Shown: piece by piece, positions 7,968 to 15,444 of the stretch | Layout: each line of letters begins with the position of its first letter | Position numbering within the stretch: position 1 is the stretch's first letter | The notes under the pieces: generated by a model | Seen by the model: the letters and a program-made list of their open reading frames with translations, nothing else | Database searches by the model: none | Told to the model about the DNA's origin: nothing | Program-made: the position numbers and the translations under genes | Source: Pseudomonas canadensis | GTDB taxonomy: Bacteria; Pseudomonadota; Gammaproteobacteria; Pseudomonadales; Pseudomonadaceae | DNA length: 64,000 nt | Reading direction: 5' to 3' | Assembly: GCF_000503215.1 (NCBI RefSeq) | Contig: NZ_KI628540.1 | Coordinates: 129,030-193,029 of the forward strand

Positions 7968-8425
7968 GTATTCGCGAGCGTATCGCCGCCTTGGGCTTGC
8001 AACTGCCCGAGGCGCCAGGCCCCAAGGGTGACTATGTGCCGGTGACGATTCATGCGGGTGTGGCCTATGTGAGTGGACAAGTGTGCCGGCTGGGCGATGG
8101 CGTGATCAGCGGACCGGTGACGGACCAGACCTCGCCAGCGCGGGTGACACAGGCCGGTCAAACCTGCGCGTTGCGCACGTTGAGCGTGCTGGATCAGGTG
8201 GTAGGGTTGGAGAACGTCGAGCGCATTCTGTTTGTACGAGGGTTTGTGTTTGGCGGCGAGGGTTTCCAGCGCTTTTCCAACGTGGTCGACGGCGCTTCCC
8301 AGGTGTTGATTGATGTGTTTGGCGAGCAGGGCCGGCATGCACGTTCGGCGGTCGGCGTGGCGGGGTTGCCCAGCGGCGGAATGCTGGAATTGGAGGTCAC
8401 CGCCGTTATCAAAACAACTGGATGA
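7964..8425 (+). CDS. RidA (YjgF/YER057c/UK114) family protein
   Basis: 153 residues, overlapping PhzF by 4 bp (ATGA). It shows the RidA subfamily pattern 'GDYVPVTIHAGVAYVSGQV', 'ALRTLSVLDQVVGLENVERI', 'FQRFSNVVDGASQVLIDVFG' and a C-terminal 'LPSGGMLELEVTAVI'. It is somewhat longer than canonical RidA (about 128) and belongs to the YjgH/atu-type branch with an N-terminal helix. RidA proteins hydrolyse reactive enamines/imines or act on related tautomers. Last gene of the ABC-PhzF-RidA operon, it probably clears an imine or enamine made in the pathway. Confidence 0.9.
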   Translation: MSIRERIAALGLQLPEAPGPKGDYVPVTIHAGVAYVSGQVCRLGDGVISGPVTDQTSPARVTQAGQTCALRTLSVLDQVVGLENVERILFVRGFVFGGEGFQRFSNVVDGASQVLIDVFGEQGRHARSAVGVAGLPSGGMLELEVTAVIKTTG

Positions 8426-8448
8426 CACATCGGCACTCACCTCAATGA

Positions 8449-8477
8449 ACGCGTAAAATGCCGGTCTTTTTACGCGT
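8449..8477. other. 10-bp inverted repeat between ridA-like and SLT genes
   Basis: ACGCGTAAAA (8449-8458) and TTTTACGCGT (8468-8477) form an exact stem with a 9-base loop. There is no following U-run on the plus strand, so it could be a weak terminator for the operon or an operator for the next gene, which starts 19 bp later. Confidence 0.4.
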
Positions 8478-8495
8478 ATCTCGCAAAGGTGCCCC

Positions 8496-9116
8496 TTGAG
8501 CGCAGCCAAAGCCGTCGGACTTTTACTACTCACCTCCCTGTTGGCGGCGTGCGGCACCTCGCCGCCACGCACGCCCAATGACCTCTGCGGTATCTTCCGC
8601 GAAAAGGACGACTGGTACGACGCCGCCAACGTCACGCAAAAACGCTGGGGCGTGCCGATTCAGGTGCCGTTCGCCATCATGTACCAGGAGTCCGGCTTCC
8701 GCCAGGACGCCCTGGCCCCCCGCAAATACCTGCTGTGGATCATCCCCTGGGGCCGCGTTTCCACCGCCGCCGGCTACGCCCAGGCCAAGGACGAAGTGTG
8801 GAACGACTACCGCAAGAGCACCGGCCGCAGCGGCGCCAGTCGCCAGGACTTCGACGACGCCATCGACTTTGTCGGTTGGTACATGGACAAGACCTACACC
8901 GTCAACGGCGTCTACAAATACGACGCCTACGGCCAGTACCTGAACTACCACGAAGGCTGGGGCGGCTACCGCCAACGCACCTACGCCGCCAAGGCCTGGC
9001 TGCCGCCGGTGGCGAGCAAGGTGCAGGCGCGTTCACAGCTGTATGCGGCGCAGTATGCGCGGTGCAAGGATGATTTGGGGCGGGGGTTTTGGAGTCGGTT
9101 TTGGCATTGGCTGTAA
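8496..9116 (+). CDS. Transglycosylase SLT-domain lipoprotein
   Basis: 206 residues, start TTG 8496 with AAAGGTG upstream. The lipobox 'LLAAC' places the modified Cys at residue 19, so it is an outer- or inner-membrane lipoprotein. The catalytic domain shows the lysozyme-like 'YQESGFRQDA' with the general-acid Glu, then 'AAGYAQAKDEVWNDY' and 'YLNYHEGWGGY', typical of small SLT/EMTA-like murein transglycosylases in Pseudomonas. It would cut the glycan strand of peptidoglycan non-hydrolytically. It stands alone between the ABC operon and a convergent membrane gene. Confidence 0.85.
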   Translation: MSAAKAVGLLLLTSLLAACGTSPPRTPNDLCGIFREKDDWYDAANVTQKRWGVPIQVPFAIMYQESGFRQDALAPRKYLLWIIPWGRVSTAAGYAQAKDEVWNDYRKSTGRSGASRQDFDDAIDFVGWYMDKTYTVNGVYKYDAYGQYLNYHEGWGGYRQRTYAAKAWLPPVASKVQARSQLYAAQYARCKDDLGRGFWSRFWHWL

Positions 9117-9131
9117 GGGGGAAAAGCTGTT

Positions 9132-9160
9132 CCCACGCTGCATAAGGAATACAGCGTGGG
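9132..9160. terminator. Bidirectional hairpin between convergent genes
   Basis: CCCACGCTG (9132-9140) pairs perfectly with CAGCGTGGG (9152-9160). It lies between the end of the SLT lipoprotein gene (9116) and the end of the minus-strand membrane gene (9168), the usual place for a shared terminator. No long U-run follows on either strand, so strength is uncertain. Confidence 0.5.
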
Positions 9161-9167
9161 GCAAGGG

Positions 9168-10340
9168 CTACATCTCGATCAACCAACCCACCAAAGGCAC
9201 TATCATCAACGTACTCAACGCCATTGAGGTGACATTGCCAATGTACGGGTGAAAGTGTGCGGGCAAGCGGCCCGCAATCGCACAGGCTAGTGGCGGCGCG
9301 ACCAGAGCCCCAAGCAGAGCACTTGAACCGATGACTGTCCAACTACCACCATGGGTTAATACAGCTGCTGGCACTGCAGAGACCAGTGGAACGTAGGTCG
9401 GAAACCATCCTCGTTTCATCCACTGTTTTCGCCAGATCACGACGCCCAGAGCCGATGTTAGCGCCTGGGCCGCGAGCAGGTGCAAAACCAGGCCAGATCC
9501 ATACGCCGGGCTGATCGGGTTCAGTGCATAGGCCACCAACACACCTGCCAGCAACCCGAGACTCGCGAGTTCGTTTCCGAAAAATGGCGCTTCGGAGAAA
9601 TCTGCCAACACCCGACGCAGGCCCCAGGCGATACCGTAAGTGGGCGGCTTCGCGGGTGCCGGCTTGGCGGGGGCTGTGTAATCAGAACTCACCAGCGACG
9701 GCACTCGACGACACGCTACAAATGCAATGACACTGCCGATCGCCATGCCCACCACATTGCCGATCACTACTGGAAGACCCAGTGGAACGCACACGAAGTT
9801 CACGATCAGCAGGCAAATGGGGGTCACCAGCAATGCGCCCAACACTGCACCGTTTACGGCAACTTTCCAGCCGCCGCCGAACATCAGCACCATGGCTGCT
9901 GGTAACGAGACGAATGCCGCAAACGTTGGTTGCCACGTCTGTGCGGTGACGCTCCAGCCCCACAGTAGATTGCTCAGCATTAACCCCAGCAGTGAACTGG
10001 TTACCAACCAAGGCCATAACCCTGTTCCGTAGGAAATAGAAAATCCCTGCCAGGCTTTACCGTGCTTGCTTGCCCACCATGCCAGGTAGGCGCCGCCCAA
10101 CAAACCGAGCGATGCCAGTTCGTGCTTGTAGAAGGCTACTTCACTGATATCCCCGACTATCCACCGTAGCCAGGCAACAGGGTGGGGAAGGCTTGCGACC
10201 ATCTCGGCGTAGCCTGGCCAGGACCATTGGTTGCTGAGCGCCACCCACAGCACCAGTAGCACACTGGCTAACCCCAGTATCAGGACGGTGAGATCTGCCC
10301 TGGACCGGTTGGACCTTGTTTCGGTAATGAGTGTTTTCAT
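9168..10340 (-). CDS. Polytopic membrane protein with internal duplication, function unknown
   Basis: 390 residues with about ten hydrophobic segments. The two halves repeat each other. 'ISEVAFYKHELASLGLLGGAYLA' in the first half matches 'FSEAPFFGNELASLGLLAGVLVA' in the second, and 'MVLMFGGGWKVAVNGAVLGALL' matches 'AVLTHGGSWTVIGSSALLGALV'. Each is followed by a 'YIGNV/VIGNVVGMAIGS' motif. A Pro/Ala/Lys linker (about residues 222-233) joins the halves. I do not recognise the family. Duplicated helical bundles are typical of transporters, and the gene sits 14 bp after the amidase gene in the same operon, so transport of the substrate or product is the natural guess. Confidence 0.8.
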   Translation of the reverse strand: MKTLITETRSNRSRADLTVLILGLASVLLVLWVALSNQWSWPGYAEMVASLPHPVAWLRWIVGDISEVAFYKHELASLGLLGGAYLAWWASKHGKAWQGFSISYGTGLWPWLVTSSLLGLMLSNLLWGWSVTAQTWQPTFAAFVSLPAAMVLMFGGGWKVAVNGAVLGALLVTPICLLIVNFVCVPLGLPVVIGNVVGMAIGSVIAFVACRRVPSLVSSDYTAPAKPAPAKPPTYGIAWGLRRVLADFSEAPFFGNELASLGLLAGVLVAYALNPISPAYGSGLVLHLLAAQALTSALGVVIWRKQWMKRGWFPTYVPLVSAVPAAVLTHGGSWTVIGSSALLGALVAPPLACAIAGRLPAHFHPYIGNVTSMALSTLMIVPLVGWLIEM

Positions 10341-10354
10341 AGCACACCCTCTGA

Positions 10355-11242
10355 TCAGCGCGGAAGGGCAGGGTGTTGGGAGTAGCCGAGCATTTGATCG
10401 TAGAGATCATTGCGTCGATCACGCTGCAGGTCATTGAGGCTGTTCCAGATCGGAGCACTGCGGGCGCTGGTGATATCAATGTCGGCGAACAGGATTTCCT
10501 GACGATTGGCTGAAGCTACCGCGCCAATCGGCCAGCCGTTGGTTCCGGCAATCAACGAGCATCCGAGGTAACGCGCTTCCCGCTCTTCGCCAATGCGGCT
10601 GGCGGCAGCGATAAACACGTTATTGACGTGGGCGGCGGTCATCGTCAGGTACGACGCCATGCATTTGCCTGCCTCATCGAACAGCGGCGGTGGCGTCCAC
10701 ACCCAATTGTTCAGGCTGCAAATAATATCGGCGCCCTGCTGGCTGAGGATACGTGGCACCTCCGGGAACCAGATATCCCAACAAATCAGCAGGCCAATAC
10801 GGCCTATCGGGGTTTCAAATACTGGAAATCCGGTATCACCAGGTGTGAACCAGAGCTTTTCCAGGTTCCATAGATGCGCCTTGCGGTATTTGCCGATAAA
10901 CCCGTCGGGGCCTAGCAGCACCGCTGTATTGAACAACTGCATACCGTCTATTTCACACAGGCCTGCCACCAGGTACACCTGGTGCTTACAGGCAAAATCT
11001 ATCCACGCCTGCACACTTTCGCCGCCTGGAACCAGTTCGGCATGATCAAAGGCGTCCTGGCGACTGCTGAAGAAATACCCACAATTGGTAAGCTCGGGCA
11101 GTACGATCAGGTTCGCTCCACCGTTTGCCGCTTCTGTCGCCAGTGCAAGACTTTGACGCAGATTGTTGGCTCGGTTGTTCACGCCAACCTGAGGGTCCAG
11201 TTGGATGACGGCTACGCGTGCGGGGCTTGCTGGTTCGCTCAT
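10355..11242 (-). CDS. Carbon-nitrogen hydrolase (nitrilase superfamily amidase)
   Basis: 295 residues. The Glu-Lys-Cys triad is visible: Glu50 in 'VLPELTNCGY', Lys121 in 'YRKAHLW' and Cys154 in 'LLICWDIWFPE'. A 'NVFIAAASRIG' strand and 'IIAGTNGWP'-like loop follow. The nitrilase fold hydrolyses amides, carbamoyl groups or nitriles; members lacking an N-terminal extension are usually amidases. The upstream gene encodes an amino-acid oxidase/monooxygenase-like flavoprotein, so this enzyme could hydrolyse the amide made by oxidative decarboxylation. The known parallel is DavB-DavA for lysine. The specific substrate is not known. Confidence 0.88.
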   Translation of the reverse strand: MSEPASPARVAVIQLDPQVGVNNRANNLRQSLALATEAANGGANLIVLPELTNCGYFFSSRQDAFDHAELVPGGESVQAWIDFACKHQVYLVAGLCEIDGMQLFNTAVLLGPDGFIGKYRKAHLWNLEKLWFTPGDTGFPVFETPIGRIGLLICWDIWFPEVPRILSQQGADIICSLNNWVWTPPPLFDEAGKCMASYLTMTAAHVNNVFIAAASRIGEEREARYLGCSLIAGTNGWPIGAVASANRQEILFADIDITSARSAPIWNSLNDLQRDRRNDLYDQMLGYSQHPALPR

Positions 11243-11354
11243 GGCGGTGACCTCTTATTGTTATACAACCGTGATTCGGTTGGGCGTTTATAAGAGGCGA
11301 GCAAGTGTTCAATTAAAAGTCAGGTGATTCCCGTTACGTTGTAGTCTTTTTCTT

Positions 11355-13304
11355 TTATGGTTCGGCTTTATAGGTTGGGTAGTCGTCCATAGTGAAACCT
11401 CCGTTGAAAGCGGCTTGCGTTCTATTACAAATGTTTATCACGGTATCGATTGCTCCCCTGAAGCAGGGCTCCGTCCAGCCCGCATCGACAGAGAAGGATT
11501 CACCACAGAGGTACAAGCCTGACTTGTGAGAAAAGTCTCGATTGTATTTCAGTAGTTTCATGGCGTCGTAATAAGTACCTGCACGATAAAGCTTTGCGCA
11601 GCCAAGCGAGTTTTTATCATTCATCCATCGTTGAACTACCGCGTGATTACGACCGATGTAGGGTGATATTTTTTCTTTGATATTGGTAGATTTCAAAAGG
11701 ATTCTGTCGAGGTCTTCGATGCACCTATCAACGAGTTCTTCATCGGTGAATACCGATAGCTTTGTGGCGTCGTCTTCCCATGTGTAGCTGAGAAGAATGC
11801 AGTCGTAGGTATTGTTAGGGTTGTAGCGGTAGGTATATACATCATGAACCAAGCTATCCGTCACGATGGCTTGAGGGATTTTTTTATTGTGAGAGAGAAA
11901 CGTTTTTTTAAGTGGCGCGTACACTTTGCAGCTGGTTTCCCAATGAGCTGTTTTGTAGGCGTCTATGATTTCAAAGGGGAGCATTTCCGGGTTGAAGTTT
12001 TCAATTGATATTTGCGTTTCGATCAGCCATGAAGGTAGTGTCATCACTACGGAGTCATAATCGATGAATTCTTTTTTTACGTTTTCTTTTTGTGTGATGT
12101 TCCAGTCGAAATAGACTCGTGTTTTCCCGTTTTTCTGTTTCTTGATCTTTGTTACTGCACAATGGGTCATGAGCCCGGAGTGAGTTTTTATGAGGTGCTC
12201 GTATAAAGAGTCATGTGTGTCTTCGGGCTTGATAAAGAGTATGGATTCGGCCAGGGATCCAAGTCCGATGTAGTTGGGTTTGTTAAAAGCTAGACCTCTC
12301 GAATCCAAGGGCTCGGGATGGTCTAAGTAAGGCGACACCATCGGTGTGCCGTCCGCGTTCACACGCCCGTGGATTAATTGCAGATGACTGCTGAATCCAA
12401 ATATCGCCGTGCGCAGAGGGTAAAGTGAACACACGTCATAGAAGGCTCCCCAACTGCCATCACCAATGCCGATGGCGTAGAAAACCGCGGATTCCTGTGC
12501 AGTCATGCCCATGCCACCGAAGTTTCCAGGGTCACTTGATTGCCAGCTACCGATGCTTGGCATTTGGACCAAGTCGCGGAAGGAAACACTTTCGTATTTT
12601 TTGACTATTAAATTCCACATGTTCTCCCAGCCTTCAGTACCGTAATGTTCGGAGACGATCAACGTCATGCGCTCGGCGAAGGCTTTCCATTTTGCGAAAA
12701 CATTGCCCAGTGTTTGACCTGGAGGCGGCGTTTTTCCATCCGTGTTTTTCCAGATAAGCATGGTGGGTTCTGCGCTGTCATCGACGCTTCCTTCTCGTAG
12801 AAATATACCTGTGGATCGCACCGCAGGGCTGCCTGGATTGGGGAAGTCTGTGTGGCGCAGTTCGAATTCGTTAGCGTAATAGGCCATGAGTGAACGCCCA
12901 TCTTTAGGCGGTTCGTCTGATGTGTTGAAGAACGGCATTCTCATTGCGCCCATCTCGAAAGGCGGTCTGCCTACGGTGTTGGTATTGTGATTCCCAAGAG
13001 CGGTGAGGTGCCTGCCGCCAATACGCTTTGACTTTTCAATTAACGTAATATCTGTGAAGCCGCACCGGTGAAGTTCACGTGCCGTTGTTAAGCCCGTAAT
13101 GCCAGCGCCAATAATGCATATTTTATGGTGGGGTTCAGTAGCCTGGGCAATTCCATTGACCTGCTCCACGAGCGCGCGGTAGTCGAAACATAAATCAGGT
13201 GGATTAGGGAACCTGGCTGCCCATTTGCTCTTGTTGGATCGCTTTTTTCGATGGGGGTGTTGGGCTGTGTCTGCGGGGTAATTGAAGTTGGAACCGATGG
13301 TCAT
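11355..13304 (-). CDS. FAD-dependent amino-acid oxidase/2-monooxygenase-like flavoprotein
   Basis: 649 residues. The Rossmann fingerprint 'ICIIGAGITGLTTARELH' begins near residue 62 and is followed by the 'IEKSKRIGGR' Glu and 'FEMGAMRMPF', a motif shared by tryptophan/lysine/phenylalanine 2-monooxygenases and L-amino-acid oxidases. The C-terminal FAD motif is 'GLYLCGESFSVDAGWTEPCF'. The length lies between IaaM/DavB (about 560) and the Pseudomonas phenylalanine oxidase (about 700), with a basic N-terminal extension of 60 residues. Codon use is clearly AT-richer than neighbours, suggesting acquisition. First gene of the oxidase-amidase-membrane protein set. The product would be an amide plus CO2, or an oxoacid plus ammonia. 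The substrate is unassigned. Confidence 0.85.
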   Translation of the reverse strand: MTIGSNFNYPADTAQHPHRKKRSNKSKWAARFPNPPDLCFDYRALVEQVNGIAQATEPHHKICIIGAGITGLTTARELHRCGFTDITLIEKSKRIGGRHLTALGNHNTNTVGRPPFEMGAMRMPFFNTSDEPPKDGRSLMAYYANEFELRHTDFPNPGSPAVRSTGIFLREGSVDDSAEPTMLIWKNTDGKTPPPGQTLGNVFAKWKAFAERMTLIVSEHYGTEGWENMWNLIVKKYESVSFRDLVQMPSIGSWQSSDPGNFGGMGMTAQESAVFYAIGIGDGSWGAFYDVCSLYPLRTAIFGFSSHLQLIHGRVNADGTPMVSPYLDHPEPLDSRGLAFNKPNYIGLGSLAESILFIKPEDTHDSLYEHLIKTHSGLMTHCAVTKIKKQKNGKTRVYFDWNITQKENVKKEFIDYDSVVMTLPSWLIETQISIENFNPEMLPFEIIDAYKTAHWETSCKVYAPLKKTFLSHNKKIPQAIVTDSLVHDVYTYRYNPNNTYDCILLSYTWEDDATKLSVFTDEELVDRCIEDLDRILLKSTNIKEKISPYIGRNHAVVQRWMNDKNSLGCAKLYRAGTYYDAMKLLKYNRDFSHKSGLYLCGESFSVDAGWTEPCFRGAIDTVINICNRTQAAFNGGFTMDDYPTYKAEP

Positions 13305-13475
13305 TCTGATATTCCCAGTTCAGAGTAAATGGACTCGGAGCAGGATGACCGTGAGTGTTGCTAGCCAGAAATAGGCTAGCGTTGGATTTTGGCACAGTAA
13401 ATTCGTATTTTTTCGTAGGGGCAGTGCAAGCGATTAAAGTGGGGAGCATGCTCCCTCACTCTGAGCGACATTGTA

Positions 13476-13721
13476 TTAGCTCGGCTGCATACACTCCAGC
13501 GACCGATCCACCATCACACTGGCCATGTCCACCAGGTGCATGACCGACAGCACCAACGTGCGTGAAGTCCCTTCCAGTTGATCCCCGGCCGTTTGCGCCG
13601 CAACGGCGGCACAACGCAACACGCTGCTGGCATGGGCCAGGGCGTCTTCGAAGCTGAGGTCTGGGGTGGTGGTGAAGAATTGCAGTTCTGAAGCGGGTGG
13701 CGCGGGGACAGGTTTGTCCAT
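13476..13721 (-). CDS. DUF3077 family small protein
   Basis: 81 residues. The core 'SFEDALAHASSVLRCAAVAAQTA' followed by a helical 'TLVLSVMHLVDMASVMVDRSLE' matches the Pseudomonas DUF3077 family (single helical domain, function unknown). The ATG at 13721 has AGGAG upstream on the minus strand. The 5' region to 13970 holds two similar structured elements, so the transcript may have a regulatory leader. The gene ends in the usual short C-terminal tail and looks intact. Confidence 0.75.
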   Translation of the reverse strand: MDKPVPAPPASELQFFTTTPDLSFEDALAHASSVLRCAAVAAQTAGDQLEGTSRTLVLSVMHLVDMASVMVDRSLECMQPS

Positions 13722-13733
13722 GGGTTCAACTCC

Positions 13734-13970
13734 TAATCAACGTTAGAGAGCCGATACCTGCGCTACTAAACAGGGTGGCGGTCGTACGCAGGTTAGTAGA
13801 CCGGTGATTAGGACCCGGCGCACCCGAAGGTGCCCTGCGCACGGCCACCATAACGCAGGGCCGAAAAAAGGCGCCTTGCATAAGGGGGCGCTTGGCGCCT
13901 AATCACATCGTGGGTTACTAAACCCGGTCACTGAATGGGCAGTGACCGACGACGACTAGCCACGTGATTT
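13734..13970 (-). ncRNA. Structured leader upstream of the DUF3077 gene, with two related elements
   Basis: This fills most of the 435-bp gene-free stretch 13722-14156. Element 1 (13734-13812) and element 2 (13899-13970) both begin TAATCA, contain TACTAAAC and end GTGATT. In element 1, ACCTGCG (13756-13762) and CTACTAA (13763-13769) pair with CGCAGGT (13787-13793) and TTAGTAG (13793-13799) in the same order, which is a pseudoknot or a pair of alternative stems. Element 2 has a 9-bp hairpin, CGGTCACTG/CAGTGACCG (13925-13948). Between them lie two GC-rich hairpins (GGCGC...GCGCC types). The pattern suggests structured RNA; the strand is inferred from the gene downstream. Confidence 0.4.
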
Positions 13971-14156
13971 GAGCGGCGCAAGCGGTTGGGATTCTCTCGG
14001 AAACGTCCTGCGAGATAAAGGGAAATGTCACTGCTCTTTTCTTGCTTGCGCACCCACATTCTGTGCGGAGGTGATTAGCACGCTGGTAAAAAAACAGTAA
14101 GGCTCAAATAATGATTCGGCTGAATGACCCTCAAGGGCTTATCCAGAGGAGGAAAA

Positions 14157-14468
14157 ATGAAGTTTCCTGTGGTAGTACACAAGGACGCGGACTCGGACTA
14201 CGGCGTGACCATTCCTGACGTGCCGGGGTGTTTCTCTGCGGGAAGGTCTTTTTCCGAAGCGCTGCATAATGTCCGCGAGGCCTTGGCGTTGCACCTTGAA
14301 GGGGTGATTGCCGATCAAGAACAGCTTCCGCAAGTTTTAGCGATTGATGTCCACCTGAATAATCCTGATTTTTCCGGTGGATTCTGGGCGATTGTCGACT
14401 TGGATTTAATGCCCTATCTGCGAAACACAACTCAAGCAAACACTATCTATCCAACGGATTCCCCATGA
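14157..14468 (+). CDS. Orphan, C-terminally truncated HicB-like antitoxin
   Basis: 103 residues from ATG 14157, preceded by AGAGGAGG. The N-terminal HicB fold is clear: 'KFPVVVHKDADSDYGVTIPD', 'VPGCFSAGRSFSEALHNVREAL', 'GGFWAIVDLDLMPYL'. Full HicB antitoxins continue with 'INVTLP' and a ribbon-helix-helix DNA-binding end of about 30-40 residues. Here the frame stops after 'NTIYPTDSP' and overlaps the FKBP start by 4 bp. No HicA-like gene with its Gly-Ser-His core lies on either side. It is likely a remnant or repurposed antitoxin domain. Confidence 0.75.
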   Translation: MKFPVVVHKDADSDYGVTIPDVPGCFSAGRSFSEALHNVREALALHLEGVIADQEQLPQVLAIDVHLNNPDFSGGFWAIVDLDLMPYLRNTTQANTIYPTDSP

Positions 14469-14809
14469 GCCCCGAAGAACTCCAAATCACCGACATCCGC
14501 CCCGGCACCGGCAAAGCCGTGGTTAAAGGCGCGCTGATCACCACCCAATACACCGGCACCCTGGAAGACGGCACGGTGTTCGACTCCTCTTGGGAGCGCG
14601 GCAAGCCGTTCCAGTGTGTGATTGGCACCGGGCGTGTGATCAAGGGCTGGGATAAGGGCTTGATGGGCATGCAGGTAGGCGGTGTGCGCAGCCTGTTCGT
14701 GCCGGCGCATCTGGCCTATGGCGAGCGGTCGATGGGCGCGCATATCAAGCCCAACAGCAACCTGCGTTTTGAGATTGAGTTGCTGGAAGTGCTGACGCGG
14801 GACGATTGA
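14465..14809 (+). CDS. FKBP-type peptidyl-prolyl cis-trans isomerase
   Basis: 114 residues. It begins in the stop of the HicB-like gene (ATGA), so the two are translationally coupled. FKBP motifs run along the whole chain: 'VVKGALITTQYTGTLEDGTVFDSS', 'FQCVIGTGRVIKGWDKGLMGM' and 'AYGERSMGAHIKPNSNLRFEIELL', here given in short form. It has no signal peptide and is therefore cytoplasmic. It catalyses proline isomerisation in folding proteins. It is short, a single catalytic domain with no chaperone insertion. Confidence 0.93.
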   Translation: MSPEELQITDIRPGTGKAVVKGALITTQYTGTLEDGTVFDSSWERGKPFQCVIGTGRVIKGWDKGLMGMQVGGVRSLFVPAHLAYGERSMGAHIKPNSNLRFEIELLEVLTRDD

Positions 14810-14814
14810 GAACG

Positions 14815-15423
14815 ATGGACATGGAAGTTGATTCACACGGGTTGCCGGCGTGTTCTGTCGTGGGCATTCAGGTCGTTGAACTGGGTAATCGCGATGAGGT
14901 CGAGTTGCAGCGGTTTTTTGAGCGGGCGCCGGATTACTTCATCGCGGTCAACGGCGAACCGGCCACTGCGACCGAAGCGCATGAGGAATTGCAGGGACAG
15001 TTGCCCGCAGGGTGGGCGTGCAGTCGGATGTATTGGCTGGGTTACCGCGATCTGGAACACCAGCTGGTGGCGGTGGTGAACATTGCGGCGGACTTGCTGG
15101 CTGTTGGTGTTTGGCACATCGGGCTGTTGCTGGTGGATGCACGCTTGCATGGCACTGGGTTGGCGCAGCGGCTGCACGCGGATCTTGAGGCTTGGGCTGC
15201 GGGCAGCGGCGCTCAATGGCTGCGTTTGACGGTAGTCATCGGCAATGCCAAGGCCGAACGTTTCTGGCCTAAGCTTGGCTATGTGCAGGTACGCACCCGC
15301 GAAGGGATCACGATGGGGCGTCAGGTGAACAGCGTATCGATTCAGGTCAAGGCCCTGGCAGGTGGGCAGGTGGGTGATTACCTGACGTTGGTGCCGCGAG
15401 ATCAAGTGGATGCACCTTCCTGA
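14815..15423 (+). CDS. GNAT-family N-acetyltransferase
   Basis: About 202 residues, starting at ATG 14815 (or 14821; neither has a strong ribosome site). It is 5 bp after the FKBP gene and probably co-transcribed. The GNAT core is visible in the middle: 'WHIGLLLVDARLHGTGLAQRL' with the acetyl-CoA loop, then 'WLRLTVVIGNAKAERFWPKLGY' as the typical beta-bulge and final helix. The N-terminal 80 residues contain 'RFFERAPDYFIAVNGEPAT', seen in a Pseudomonas-rich GNAT subgroup. The acceptor is unknown. Confidence 0.85.
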   Translation: MDMEVDSHGLPACSVVGIQVVELGNRDEVELQRFFERAPDYFIAVNGEPATATEAHEELQGQLPAGWACSRMYWLGYRDLEHQLVAVVNIAADLLAVGVWHIGLLLVDARLHGTGLAQRLHADLEAWAAGSGAQWLRLTVVIGNAKAERFWPKLGYVQVRTREGITMGRQVNSVSIQVKALAGGQVGDYLTLVPRDQVDAPS

Positions 15424-15444
15424 ACCCATCCTGAAGAATCTTCT

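Noticed and set aside
13722..14156. A HicA toxin gene upstream of the HicB-like gene
   Set aside because: No frame with the HicA Gly-Ser-His core and length of about 60 codons; the region is occupied by hairpins.
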